Below are positions 17,926 to 27,105 of a stretch of 64,000 bases of DNA, one piece after another. This stretch comes from Aliiroseovarius sp. Z3 (GTDB lineage: Bacteria > Pseudomonadota > Alphaproteobacteria > Rhodobacterales > Rhodobacteraceae), in NCBI RefSeq assembly GCF_029105185.1, contig NZ_JAFMZK010000008.1:124001-188000 (forward strand), written 5' to 3'. Below the pieces are notes generated by a model. That model was given only the letters and a program-made list of their open reading frames with translations, was not told the DNA's origin and searched no databases. Numbering within the stretch: position 1 is the stretch's first letter; every line of letters begins with the position of its first letter. Position numbers and translations under genes: made by a program.

Positions 17926-19329
17926 GTGGGACAGAAAAATAAAATCGCCGCCCTCCTGGCCGGAACCAGCCTTCTCGCAACAGGGTTGGTTCCCGCCATA
18001 GGTCAAGACGCCGACGCAGTCGCCCCGACCGAAGGGTTCGCCCTGACGCTGGGGGTCGCGTCGACCTTGCGGGTTAATGACAACCTGAGCTTCAGCGACC
18101 CATCCCCCGGCACATCGACCCTGTGGGACAATACAGTGACGCTCGGGCTGCTCAGCGAAACCGGCGTTGCCCGGTTTACCGCTGATTTGGCAGGAACCGT
18201 CCGCACGGCAGCCCTGCCCGGCCAATCGACCGAAACGACCTTTGACGACCCATCCATCGTTCTGGGCTATCAACTGGAAAGCGCCGACAGCCTGCTTGAG
18301 GCTGAACTGTCTTACCAGCAAGTCTCGTTGCAATTCGAAGACCCGCTGGCCGGCCTTGACGATCTGATCGAAGATGGGCTTGAGCCTGAGGATCTTGTCC
18401 CCTCGGACGGTGTGCGCGGCACATACAGCGCCCGCGTGGCGTTTGAAACCGGACGCACTGCCCCCTTCGGCTTCGGCACGGTTCTGGAATACGACAAAAC
18501 CGAATTCTGGAACACCACCGATCCCGGCAACTATGACGATGAAACCACCGCGGCCGAGGTTTTTGCCCGCCTGCAATTTTCGCCCGTTATGGAAGGCCGG
18601 ATCGCGCTGGATTGGGAACAGTATGACGCGATGGACACCGTCCGCACTTCGCGTCGCACCGTTGGCGCAACCGCCAGTCTGACTTACGAGATCAACGCGA
18701 TTACCCGTATGACCGCCAGCCTGGGCTATACCGAGATCGAGGAAACCAACCTGATCGGAACCACGCTGCAAGACGGTGTGACCGGCGGGCTGTCCGTAAC
18801 GCGCGATTTCCCGACCGGAAACGTCACGGCAGAATTCACGACCGATATCAGCACAACGGGCCGACGCGACACGGTTGAACTGCGCGGCGAGCTGGAAACG
18901 CCCGGTGGATCCATCACCGCAGGCGTCGGCGCCACACGGTCGAACGCAGGCGATGTGAACATGATCGGCAGCCTGGGCTATACCAACGAGCTGGCCATAG
19001 GCACCATCACCGCGGCGCTTGAGCGCAGCTATGACACGTCGGACGGCGGTGTTGAAAACCGGTCGACCACCGCATCGCTTGGCTTCGACACCGATATATC
19101 GCCCAATGCGTCGATCGGGTTCGAACTGGATTACGCCGAGGTGACGGATGTCGTCGCAGACACCACCACCGCCGTCTCGGGTTTCCGTGCAACCTATACC
19201 CGCGACCTGACGGCGGATTGGGGTTTGACCGCCGGTTACGAATACCGCAAGCGCAAGGAAACCGGCTCGACCGACCGCGAATCCAACGAACTGTTCGTGA
19301 CACTGGAGCGCGCGTTCAGCATCCGCTGA
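17926..19329 (+). CDS. Outer-membrane beta-barrel protein of EPS locus
   Basis: 467 residues. GTG start, with AGAGGAAAT just upstream. A signal peptide (ALLAGTSLLATGLVPAIG) precedes repeated alternating polar/hydrophobic strands, many ending in aromatic residues, to an end at AFSIR. The composition is very rich in Thr, Asp and Glu and poor in Lys and Cys. It resembles the outer-membrane beta-barrel (capsular/EPS secretion barrel) proteins found beside short Wza homologues, and co-transcription with the Wza-type gene suggests it is the translocation pore. The family call is from topology and context, not from a catalytic motif. Confidence 0.75.
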   Translation: MGQKNKIAALLAGTSLLATGLVPAIGQDADAVAPTEGFALTLGVASTLRVNDNLSFSDPSPGTSTLWDNTVTLGLLSETGVARFTADLAGTVRTAALPGQSTETTFDDPSIVLGYQLESADSLLEAELSYQQVSLQFEDPLAGLDDLIEDGLEPEDLVPSDGVRGTYSARVAFETGRTAPFGFGTVLEYDKTEFWNTTDPGNYDDETTAAEVFARLQFSPVMEGRIALDWEQYDAMDTVRTSRRTVGATASLTYEINAITRMTASLGYTEIEETNLIGTTLQDGVTGGLSVTRDFPTGNVTAEFTTDISTTGRRDTVELRGELETPGGSITAGVGATRSNAGDVNMIGSLGYTNELAIGTITAALERSYDTSDGGVENRSTTASLGFDTDISPNASIGFELDYAEVTDVVADTTTAVSGFRATYTRDLTADWGLTAGYEYRKRKETGSTDRESNELFVTLERAFSIR

Positions 19330-19373
19330 CCCCTGCCCCCGCGCGATTGGGCACAGCGGCGAAGACACAAAAG

Positions 19374-19410
19374 AAAACCCACCCGAGCCTGACAGCCGGG
19401 TGGGTTTTTT
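19374..19410. terminator. Strong intrinsic terminator
   Basis: AACCCACCC and GGGTGGGTT arms flank a ~14-base loop and are followed by T6; an A-run on the other side makes it usable for both strands. It separates the plus-strand EPS operon from the minus-strand type I secretion genes. Confidence 0.85.
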
Positions 19411-19448
19411 ACGTTTACCTTAGATGGCGACGCGCAGTTTTGGCCGCT

Positions 19449-20882
19449 CTAGTTGGATACCGAGCTGGCTGATTTCACTTCGACGACCGTTTCCTCTTCC
19501 GGCTCGCCAAACTGGCTGCCGGCCCCCAATGCGATGTTCAGGCGCACGTAGTTACGTGCCAGTTGGCGCAGGTTGTCAGCAAGCGCAGTGTCCGCATCCG
19601 CAATCCGTTCCTCGGCGCTGATCAGGTCGCGAATGGTCGCGCCTTCCTGCTTCAGAAGTTCCTGGGTCAGGTCTCGTGCCTCTCTGTTCAGGCGCACGCG
19701 GCGCTGCGATTCAACCACGGCACTGCGGCTGCCGTGATAAGCGGCAAGCGCGCTTTCCACTTCGCTGACCGAGCTCAGGACCGCTGACTGCCAGCCCGCA
19801 TAGGCCTGACGGGCTGCGGATTGGCGCGCGGCGACACGGGATTTTTCACTGTTCATCGGCAAGGACGGAAGGTTCAGGGTCGGCCCGATAGAATATTCAA
19901 GGCCATCCCCTGCGCTGTTCTTACCAAAGCCGATCATGCCGCTTAGCGACAGCGACGGATACATATTGGCCCGTGCGATGCCGACATTGGTGATCGCTTC
20001 ATAATAGCTACGCTCGGCAATCTTCATGTCAGGGCGGTTGCGCAGGATATCTGCGGGCACGCCGGTTTTCAGGGTCTTCGACGGGCGCGGCTGGCTGGCA
20101 TTGCCATCCAGATTGACGCCCAGACGACCCGGCGCGACGCCGGTCAGAACCGCAATCTCAGTTTTGCCAGCGCGGATCGCTGCGATCAGGGCCGGGATCT
20201 GCGTTTGCGTCTCGGCCACCAGCGCCTCGGTCTGGACGACATCCAGCTTGGTCGCGGCGCGGCGGTCAAACAGTTGCTTGGTCTGCGTCACGGCATTCCG
20301 GCGCGAGGCCAACTGCTGACGACGCAGATTCAGCAAGCGCTGGTTATAGCGCAGGTCCACATATGCATTGGACAGGTTCAGCAGAACCGTCAGGCGGGCC
20401 GCATCTTCTTCGGCATCCGCGATGTCGATCCGGGCGCCCGCTGCCTGAATTTGCTGACGGCGCAGACCATACGGGTCCAGCATCCAGTCAAGGTTCAGGC
20501 GGGCGTTGCTGCTATGGCTTGCTGTGCCTCCGGGGGGTTGCGCATAGCGGTGCGTGGCGGTGGGCGACACACTCAGAAGCCCCGGAACCGCATCACGGTT
20601 CGCCCGTGCTTCGATCACCTTTTCGCGGGCGATCTCAAGATCATAGTTCCCGGCCAGCGCTCGTTCGACCAGCTTGTTGAAAACCGGATCCTTGAACCCC
20701 ATCCACCATGTATCATTGGCCAAAGGCACCGGCACCGCGTGCGATGACACACTGGAATAAGATTTGGCGAATTTGAAGAATGGAAGCTTGTAAGGCTCGT
20801 CCGTTGCACAACCGGAAAGCCCGATTGTCGCTGCCAAAACGCATCCCAAGACCGGCGCTTTGCGCCCGTTAATCTGTTTCAT
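19449..20882 (-). CDS. TolC/NodT-like outer-membrane efflux lipoprotein of type I secretion system
   Basis: 477 residues. The N-terminus ends in a lipobox, GLSGC (Cys25), so the mature protein is likely a lipoprotein, as in the NodT branch; the TolC proteins of classical haemolysin systems lack this. Two outer-membrane-efflux repeats are visible, with long coiled helices (DLEIAREKVIEARANRD, the NLRRQQLASRR region) and the inter-repeat PADILRNRPDMKIAERSYYEA. It lies 169 bp downstream of the HlyD-type gene on the same strand and completes the tripartite exporter. Confidence 0.9.
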   Translation of the reverse strand: MKQINGRKAPVLGCVLAATIGLSGCATDEPYKLPFFKFAKSYSSVSSHAVPVPLANDTWWMGFKDPVFNKLVERALAGNYDLEIAREKVIEARANRDAVPGLLSVSPTATHRYAQPPGGTASHSSNARLNLDWMLDPYGLRRQQIQAAGARIDIADAEEDAARLTVLLNLSNAYVDLRYNQRLLNLRRQQLASRRNAVTQTKQLFDRRAATKLDVVQTEALVAETQTQIPALIAAIRAGKTEIAVLTGVAPGRLGVNLDGNASQPRPSKTLKTGVPADILRNRPDMKIAERSYYEAITNVGIARANMYPSLSLSGMIGFGKNSAGDGLEYSIGPTLNLPSLPMNSEKSRVAARQSAARQAYAGWQSAVLSSVSEVESALAAYHGSRSAVVESQRRVRLNREARDLTQELLKQEGATIRDLISAEERIADADTALADNLRQLARNYVRLNIALGAGSQFGEPEEETVVEVKSASSVSN

Positions 20883-21051
20883 ATTACTACCCGTCTGCCT
20901 CGTCAGCCGTCTGTGCGACTGTTGTTTTCACGGTTATTATTGGGGGCAGACTGGCACAGAACCCTGTTTTCACCAAGAAATACTGAGGTTTTCGTGAAAC
21001 TGCGGAAGCAGGATGACCAAAAAACCACAACCTGCGAAGATGTCGGGCCTG

Positions 21052-22368
21052 CTATCCTTCGCGGAATGCGCGTCTGAGCTGCTGCAAAAGCGGTTCCGTC
21101 AGGTAGGTCAGGACCGACCGTTCGCCCGTTTGCAGGAACGCTTCGACCGGCATTCCGGGGATCAATTCAACATCGCCAAGCCGCGCGATTTCCTCGGTCG
21201 GCAAGGTCAGATCAATACGGAAATAGCTCAGCCCGGTCTGCGGATCGTCAACGGATGTGGGCGAGATACCGGACACCGTGCCAAACAGTTCCGGCGTGGT
21301 GCGCTGGTTGAACGCAGGAAACAGAACCTTCGCAACCTGCCCCACAAACACCTGATCAATCGACTGCGGGTCCACCTGCAGCTTGAACTCAACCCCATCT
21401 GACAACGGCACGATCTGGGTGATCGTCGCTTCGGGCGCGACGACGCCCCCTTCGGTGGTGGCCTGCAATTCGTGCACGATCCCGTCAGTCGGGGCGTGAA
21501 TGTCGATCCGCTCCAGCTGCTTTTCGACCGTGACGATTTGCAGGATCAGCTCTTCGCGCTCGGCGGTGGTGGTGCGCAGCTCGGTCACCACCTGCTCCTT
21601 GAACTCGCGATCCGCTTGCAGGATCTCAAGCTCGGTATCGCGGATCGAGTTATAGATGCGCGCAAGCTCTGACTGATGTTCGGCAATCTGCCCCAGCAGA
21701 GAAGATTCCCGCCCCTGCAGCTCCAGCAATTCGCTTTCGCGCACCAGCCCCTGTTCGCTCAACCCCTGTTTGGTTTCGCGCTCCTGACTGACATAAGCCA
21801 ACTGGTCTTGCTTGGCGCTGATCAGGGCTTCAACCCCGGAAATCTGGTTGCGGAATTGCAGGATACGTTCGGCCAGTTGCTCCTTGCGGCCATTCAGCAC
21901 CTCGCGCCGGGCCACGAAAATCTCGCGCTGGCCTTTGAAATGCTGGGTCAGGTCGATATCGGGCAGATACGGGCTGTCGATGTTGAACACGGGGGCGTCA
22001 AGTTCCTGATATTCGGCATCCAACCGGGCCTCGCGGGTGACAACTTCGGACAGGCGGTTGCGATAAATCTCAAGGTTGATTTGAAGCAGGCTGGGGTCCA
22101 GACGCAGCAATACATCGCCCTTACTGACCACATCGCCATCTTTGACCAGAATTTCCTTAACCACACCGCCGTCCAGACTTTGCACCTGCTTGGGCAGACC
22201 GCGCACAACCACCTTGCCCGGCGCAATCACGGCCCCGGTGATGAGTGTCGTGGACATCCAGATAAAACCCGACACCAACAGCGCCAAGCTGGCCAGCGCA
22301 CCCAGATAGACAGGGGTCGCCAATCCGGTCTTGATCGGGCTTTGGGGGGCGGATGCAGGATTGGCCAT
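21052..22368 (-). CDS. HlyD-family membrane-fusion protein of type I secretion system
   Basis: 438 residues. One N-terminal transmembrane segment (~20-40), a biotinyl/lipoyl-like motif (VKEILVKDGDVVSKGDVLLRLD), a long coiled-coil hairpin (~105-290) and a C-terminal beta-barrel ending ERSVLTYLTEPL, typical of the PrtE/HlyD type I secretion adaptors. It starts 3 bp after the exporter ATPase gene ends, so the two are co-transcribed. It bridges the inner-membrane ABC exporter and the TolC-like channel. Confidence 0.93.
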   Translation of the reverse strand: MANPASAPQSPIKTGLATPVYLGALASLALLVSGFIWMSTTLITGAVIAPGKVVVRGLPKQVQSLDGGVVKEILVKDGDVVSKGDVLLRLDPSLLQINLEIYRNRLSEVVTREARLDAEYQELDAPVFNIDSPYLPDIDLTQHFKGQREIFVARREVLNGRKEQLAERILQFRNQISGVEALISAKQDQLAYVSQERETKQGLSEQGLVRESELLELQGRESSLLGQIAEHQSELARIYNSIRDTELEILQADREFKEQVVTELRTTTAEREELILQIVTVEKQLERIDIHAPTDGIVHELQATTEGGVVAPEATITQIVPLSDGVEFKLQVDPQSIDQVFVGQVAKVLFPAFNQRTTPELFGTVSGISPTSVDDPQTGLSYFRIDLTLPTEEIARLGDVELIPGMPVEAFLQTGERSVLTYLTEPLLQQLRRAFREG

Positions 22369-22371
22369 CGC

Positions 22372-24114
22372 TTATACCTCGAACACGGAACTGGGGGCGG
22401 CGGTGGGACGCTGAGGCGTTGCGTGTTGCAACACCTCTTCTTTCAAACCGAAGCGGCCAACCTTGCCTTCGTGCAGGATCAGGATCTTGTTCACGGCCTG
22501 AATGACACTGGGGCGGTGCGCCATCACCAGAACAGTGCAGCCCTTCTTGCGCATTCCGATCACCGCGCTGGCCAACGCCTCGTCCCCTTTTGCGTCGAGG
22601 TTCGAGTTCGGCTCGTCCAACACCAAAAGACGCGGGCTGCCATAAAGCGCGCGCGCCAAACCAAGGCGCTGTGTCTGCCCCCCCGACAGGGGTTGTTCTG
22701 TGGTGCCCACAAACGTGGTGTAGCCCTGTGGCATCTTCAGAATCATGTCGTGAACGCCCGCAATCTGCGCGGCTTCGATGACATCTTCGTCTCGCGCATC
22801 GGGATCAAACCGCGCGATGTTTTCGGCGATGGTGCCGGGCAGCATTTCCACCCGTTGTGGCAAATAGCCGATATGCCCGCCACGATCTTCGTTGTGCCAT
22901 TGGTTCAGCGTCGCGCCGTCCAGACGCACTTCGCCATGGTCGGGCTGCCACAGCCCCACAAGCAGACGCGCCAAACTGGATTTACCCGCCGCACTGCTGC
23001 CCACGACGCCCAACCCGTCCCCCGGCTCCAGCTCAAAACTGATGCGTTCCAGAATACGCGGCCGGTCGCTGACCAAAGAATTCTTGGGCGTCAATTTGGT
23101 GACGTTCTTCACAACCAGATGACCCTTGGGGTCGGGAAGATCGAAACCGCTTTGCGGATCGGGGATATAGTCCATCGCCTCTTTCAACCGACGATGCGCA
23201 TCGCCCGCACGCCCGATGGTGCGCCAGTGGCCAATCACCTGATCCACCGGAGCCAGCGCACGACCCGCAACAATCGAGGTCGCAATGATCATCCCGGCCG
23301 AAATTTCCTGTGACAGGGCCAGATAAGCCCCGACCGTCAACAAGGTCGATTGCAAAAGCAGACGAAAGGCTTTGGAAAATGCCGCCACCATCTCGGACCG
23401 ATCACCACCGGTTTGATAGTAACCCAGACTGTTCTGATGCAGCCCGCGCCAGCGGTCTGTCACCTTGTCCAGCATGCCAAGCGCCATCACGGCCTCGGCG
23501 TTGCGACGGGTGCGTTCAACGAAGGACCGTTCGATCCCTTCGCTGTTGCCCGCGCTTTTGATCGGCGCGCCCGTGGCAAAGCGGTTGATGACCGCCGCGA
23601 TGACAACAATGATCGCGCCGCCCACCGTCAGCCATCCCAGCCATGGGTGGATGAAGAACACCACAGCCAGAAAAATCGGGATCCACGGCAAATCGAACAG
23701 CCCCAGAATGGCCGGACTGGCCAGAAAAGCACGGACCACGGCCAGATCCTGCACCGGGTTGTAGTGTTCCTTGTTGTCGACAAAGCCCGATCGCAGCCAG
23801 AAACCGAAGGCATCAGAGCCGATTGCCTGATCCAGCCGATAGCTTGCCCGCGACAAAAGCCGGGCGCGCAGAAATTCGTAAATGCCCAAGAAGGCATAAA
23901 GGATGACAACGATCACAAACAGGCCCTGCAACGTCGCCACCGATCCGCTGGACAGCACGCGGTCATAGACCTGAAGCATGTAAAGCGGACCTGTCAGCAT
24001 CAGCAGATTGATCGCGGCACTGAACAGACCGACTGTCAGAAACGCCCGGCGCAGATGCGAAAGCTCTTTCTTATAGGGGTTTTTCTTGGGCTTCACCGAA
24101 AGCTGTTCTGACAA
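22372..24114 (-). CDS. Type I secretion ABC exporter (PrtD family permease/ATPase)
   Basis: 580 residues. Six-helix transmembrane domain (~25-310) fused to an ATPase: Walker A VVGSSAAGKSSLA, signature LSGGQTQRLGLARAL, Walker B LLVLDEPNSNLD. There is no N-terminal C39 or C39-like domain, which places it with PrtD/AprD exporters of proteases, lipases and S-layer proteins rather than with bacteriocin or HlyB types. No RTX protein (GGxGxDxxx repeats) lies in the window, so the cargo is elsewhere or is non-canonical. The closest secretable candidates are the protease-operon proteins 1-6 kb upstream, but that is speculation. Confidence 0.93.
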   Translation of the reverse strand: MSEQLSVKPKKNPYKKELSHLRRAFLTVGLFSAAINLLMLTGPLYMLQVYDRVLSSGSVATLQGLFVIVVILYAFLGIYEFLRARLLSRASYRLDQAIGSDAFGFWLRSGFVDNKEHYNPVQDLAVVRAFLASPAILGLFDLPWIPIFLAVVFFIHPWLGWLTVGGAIIVVIAAVINRFATGAPIKSAGNSEGIERSFVERTRRNAEAVMALGMLDKVTDRWRGLHQNSLGYYQTGGDRSEMVAAFSKAFRLLLQSTLLTVGAYLALSQEISAGMIIATSIVAGRALAPVDQVIGHWRTIGRAGDAHRRLKEAMDYIPDPQSGFDLPDPKGHLVVKNVTKLTPKNSLVSDRPRILERISFELEPGDGLGVVGSSAAGKSSLARLLVGLWQPDHGEVRLDGATLNQWHNEDRGGHIGYLPQRVEMLPGTIAENIARFDPDARDEDVIEAAQIAGVHDMILKMPQGYTTFVGTTEQPLSGGQTQRLGLARALYGSPRLLVLDEPNSNLDAKGDEALASAVIGMRKKGCTVLVMAHRPSVIQAVNKILILHEGKVGRFGLKEEVLQHATPQRPTAAPSSVFEV

Positions 24115-24223
24115 TCAATTATCCCCATAGGTGTCTGCGCCGATAATGCGCTCAGTTTGTTCACATGTACCCGGCGATGCAAGGACTGAACAAGACCCGT
24201 TGGAAATTAGTCCGGCACAGAAA

Positions 24224-24256
24224 CAAAAACGCGCCACGGGTCATCCGGGCGCGCGT
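24224..24256 (-). terminator. Intrinsic terminator after small membrane protein gene
   Basis: Read on the minus strand, ACGCGC ... GCGCGT arms with further pairing inside precede TTTTTG, about 25 bases past the stop of the 65-residue gene. Confidence 0.6.
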
Positions 24257-24281
24257 GCGGTGGTGTGTGTGGGATAAGTGG

Positions 24282-24479
24282 TCAGTTTTGAGGTTCGTCT
24301 GAGCCGTTCATGAAATGATCGCGGATCAGGCGCAACATTGCGATGCTGACAAGGGCCGAAAATGTACCGACCGAGCTATAGAACCAAAGCGCCATCCAAA
24401 TGGAATAGCCGTTCAAAAGCGCGGCAATTGCCGTGCCAAGCCCAACAAGCATTCCAAGACCAAGAACACCGATTACCAT
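24282..24479 (-). CDS. Small two-helix membrane protein, unknown
   Basis: 65 residues from ATG 24479, with GGAG seven bases upstream. Two hydrophobic helices (VIGVLGLGMLVGLGTAIAALL and WMALWFYSSVGTFSALVSIA) precede a short charged tail ending SDEPQN. A longer frame to 24731 shows no plausible protein before this Met. It is a monocistronic gene followed by a terminator. I do not recognise the family; the size and topology suit a small inner-membrane protein. Confidence 0.65.
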   Translation of the reverse strand: MVIGVLGLGMLVGLGTAIAALLNGYSIWMALWFYSSVGTFSALVSIAMLRLIRDHFMNGSDEPQN

Positions 24480-25127
24480 GTTCAACTCCAGTCCACGCGG
24501 TTGATCGCGATCATGTGCGACCTCGCAGAGATCATTCCTTCGATTCCACACTCCTCTATCTTGCGGAGGATTCGTGGCACAATTAAGGCGCGAGCGCCAT
24601 ATATTCAGGGTTGCAAAACATTGGCTGTCGATCGCGGGGCGGCGATCTATGACAGAGTGTTCCGGCCTGAGTGGTACCGCCAATATACATAAAATCAACC
24701 CATGCGCGAGTCCCTCCAAGCTAAATTTCATAAACAGGCGAGACAGCGCCGAACAGGCGAAACAAGCGCATTTGGGACCGCTTCCGAACCATCACGCCAA
24801 AATATTCGAAAGAATATGTCGCGATCTGCTTTGTAACTGTTTTTACGCGACTTTTCCCGACAGTTTTGATCGGGAGTATATCTACATCGTGATGACACCT
24901 GATCGGACGCCCTGTTCCCTCGCAACCACACGCAGACAGCTCGGGTGCAAAATTCAGACGCATGAATGCATCAGCGTTGAAACGAATCACTTTGCCGATT
25001 TTCGACCGTGTGAAGCGATTTTCTAAGCGACCGCCAGGTTCAGCACGCAAGAAACGTTGTCAAATTCTGCCCTTCCCGTGAAGAAATTCGGGCACCCCCG
25101 CGCTTCGATCCTTCATATCCGACAGCC
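24480..25127. other. Intergenic region, no gene supported
   Basis: About 650 bp upstream of the SARP-type gene. An open frame at 24574-25026 (plus) encodes a Cys/His/Arg-mixed sequence with no family resemblance and no ribosome-binding site, so I do not call it. The segment probably carries the promoter of the 65-residue gene and upstream control of the SARP operon. Confidence 0.5.
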
Positions 25128-25156
25128 TTCACGCTGCCTTCACGCAGCAATCACTA
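25128..25156 (+). promoter_or_regulatory. SARP-type heptamer direct-repeat array upstream of the SARP gene
   Basis: TTCACGC at 25128, TTCACGC at 25139 and the degenerate ATCACTA at 25150 are spaced at exactly 11 bp (7-bp repeat plus 4-bp gap). SARP activators are known to bind heptameric direct repeats with 11-bp period. TAAACA, a weak -10-like hexamer, starts 8 bases after the last repeat, also the canonical distance. A second such array lies upstream of the inhibitor-like gene, which suggests autoregulation by the SARP protein. Confidence 0.65.
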
Positions 25157-25298
25157 ATGGTTCGTAAACAACATGCAGGGATGTTCATCGGGGACCGCAC
25201 AATTGATTGCAGAGCATATTTTGCAAGAAATGCCAGTTTTGGGTAGTATTTCGAAACAATCTTTTGCGTTTAGCGCGAAGGTTTCCGAAGGATTGCCA

Positions 25299-27083
25299 AT
25301 GGACGCTGATCATTCCCGACAACATGACCTGGACATCTTCCTGTTCGGACCTCTTGCCGTGCAGGATGGCGCAGGCAACCAGTTCACTCCCAAAAACCAG
25401 AAGTCAAAGGCCGTTCTGGCCATGCTGGCGCTGGCCCCGCGCGGGTCGCGGTCACGGGTCTGGCTGCGCGACAAGCTGTGGAGCGACCGCGGCGAAGATC
25501 AGGCGTCCGCCAGTCTGCGGCAGGCGCTTCTGGACATACGAAAATGCTTCGGAGCGGACCTGAAAGACATTCTCAGCGCCGATAAATACTCGGTCTCGCT
25601 GGATCTGTCGCGCATCCGTGTCGATGCTATCGACCTGATGGACAAGGTGGAACAGGGCGTGGTCACCCCACCCGTCGGTCTTGACGCAATCTCAGAGCAC
25701 TTTCTGGAAGGCTTCGACATATGTGATCCCGAATTTGAAAGCTGGCTGACGTTAGAGCGCCAGATTTGGGAACAGCGGCTGATGGATCACGACGGTGAAC
25801 ACAGCGCGGACGCGACCCCCGAAATGTCCCCAGACGCCTTGGGCCTGTCGCGCAGCCCATCCGCCCCTGATCCCTTGATCAGCGCCCAAATGAATACCTC
25901 GCAACCGATCCAGCCGGCGCAAGCAGCCACTTGGGCCATCGGGGTGCAAAGCGGCATGGCCGGGGATGCCCATGCGGGGCTGTTGATCGACAAACTGACG
26001 CGAAACCTGCGCGAAATGGGACGTGTGCCCAGCGTGCGCACTTTTGAAAACCAACCTCTGTCGCAAATGCGCAGCGAATTTGGCCGGGTTGAAATCCCGC
26101 TGGTTCTGCGAGTGACAGAGTTGAACCAAGGCCCGTATGTGCGCCTGTCGGTCGAACTTCTGACCGGTAAGGATGGCGTGACCGTCTGGTCGTCCAGTCA
26201 GGCATTCGGCCCCGATGACTTTGCCCAGCCGGCCTGCCCTGCCCTGAACGGGCTTGTGTCTCACGCAGTGATCCAGATCGGGCGCCATCTGCAAATGAAT
26301 GCCACCAGCCCGCAAATGGCAGGTGCCGGGCAGCTGATCGAGTGCATCTATCAGATGTTCGGTCTTTCGGTGAACGAGCTGTCCAGCGCCGAAGATAAGC
26401 TGGCACATCTTCTGAAGATGCAGCCCAACGCGCAGACCTATGCGTGGATGGCTTTTGCCAAGTCCTTTCAGGTGGGCCAACGCTTCACGCCGGACGCCGC
26501 CGCGCAGATCTCGGAAGCGCAGTATTACGCGACCCGTGCGTTGGAAGAAGACGAATTCGACCCGCTGGTCCTGTCATTGGCCGCGCATATCCATTCCTAT
26601 CTGTTCAGCGAATTCGACATGGCGGCGTCATTGTTCGAACGCGCGCTGAAGATCGACCCCGAACAGGCAATCGGCTGGGATTTGTATGCGACGATGAGCG
26701 CCTATGCCGGCGACACCAAGAAATCGCTGGCAATGGCGTCATGGGCGCAGCATCTGGGGTCCAACACGCCGATCAGTTACTATTTCGATACCACGAAATG
26801 CATCGCGGCCGCGCTGGCCGGCAATCATGCCGCCGCCATTGAAGCCGGGGAAAAGGCACTGGTGCAGCGCCCGAAATTCAACTCGATCCTACGCTATCTG
26901 ATTTCCAGCCACGCCCATCTTGGCAATGTCCAGATGGTCGAAAGCCTGCGCCAGAAACTGGCCGAGATCGAGCCCGACTTTTCGACCGAAGTGCTGCGCG
27001 GATCGGGCTATCCGGGTTTGGCCACCGAAGGTGGCCGACAGTTTCTTCTGGGGCTGAGCAAGGCCGGATTCGACCAAGATTAG
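25299..27083 (+). CDS. SARP/BTAD transcriptional activator with TolB_N-like and TPR regions
   Basis: 594 residues from ATG 25299 (AAGGA seven bases upstream; further in-frame starts reach back to 25173). Residues ~8-105 form the OmpR-like winged helix of SARP proteins (KSKAVLAMLALAPRG, LWSDRGEDQASASLRQAL), followed by a bacterial transcriptional activator stretch (FLEGFDICDPEFESWL). The middle (~225-350) resembles the CadC/adenylate-cyclase-associated TolB_N-like fold (VRLSVELLTGKDGVTVWSS). The C-terminal ~220 residues are TPR repeats (ATRALEEDEFDPLVLSLAA, LFERALKIDPEQAIGWDLYA). It is the first gene of an operon with the PAP2 and subtilase genes and probably activates its own promoter and that of the inhibitor-like gene. 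Confidence 0.88.
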   Translation: MDADHSRQHDLDIFLFGPLAVQDGAGNQFTPKNQKSKAVLAMLALAPRGSRSRVWLRDKLWSDRGEDQASASLRQALLDIRKCFGADLKDILSADKYSVSLDLSRIRVDAIDLMDKVEQGVVTPPVGLDAISEHFLEGFDICDPEFESWLTLERQIWEQRLMDHDGEHSADATPEMSPDALGLSRSPSAPDPLISAQMNTSQPIQPAQAATWAIGVQSGMAGDAHAGLLIDKLTRNLREMGRVPSVRTFENQPLSQMRSEFGRVEIPLVLRVTELNQGPYVRLSVELLTGKDGVTVWSSSQAFGPDDFAQPACPALNGLVSHAVIQIGRHLQMNATSPQMAGAGQLIECIYQMFGLSVNELSSAEDKLAHLLKMQPNAQTYAWMAFAKSFQVGQRFTPDAAAQISEAQYYATRALEEDEFDPLVLSLAAHIHSYLFSEFDMAASLFERALKIDPEQAIGWDLYATMSAYAGDTKKSLAMASWAQHLGSNTPISYYFDTTKCIAAALAGNHAAAIEAGEKALVQRPKFNSILRYLISSHAHLGNVQMVESLRQKLAEIEPDFSTEVLRGSGYPGLATEGGRQFLLGLSKAGFDQD

Positions 27084-27105
27084 ACCAATTACAGGGAACA
27101 ACATT

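Noticed and set aside
17863-19368. 501-codon minus-strand open frame opposite the outer-membrane barrel gene
   Set aside because: The plus-strand reading has a signal peptide, a good ribosome-binding site and barrel strands; the minus reading has none of these.
21676-23313. 545-codon open frame on the plus strand opposite the HlyD and ABC exporter genes
   Set aside because: It is antisense to two genes with clear family motifs; its Gln/His/Arg-rich composition is the usual mirror of high-GC coding sequence.
24574-25026. 150-codon open frame upstream of the SARP gene
   Set aside because: No ribosome-binding site, no family resemblance and unlike local codon use; the region is better read as control DNA.
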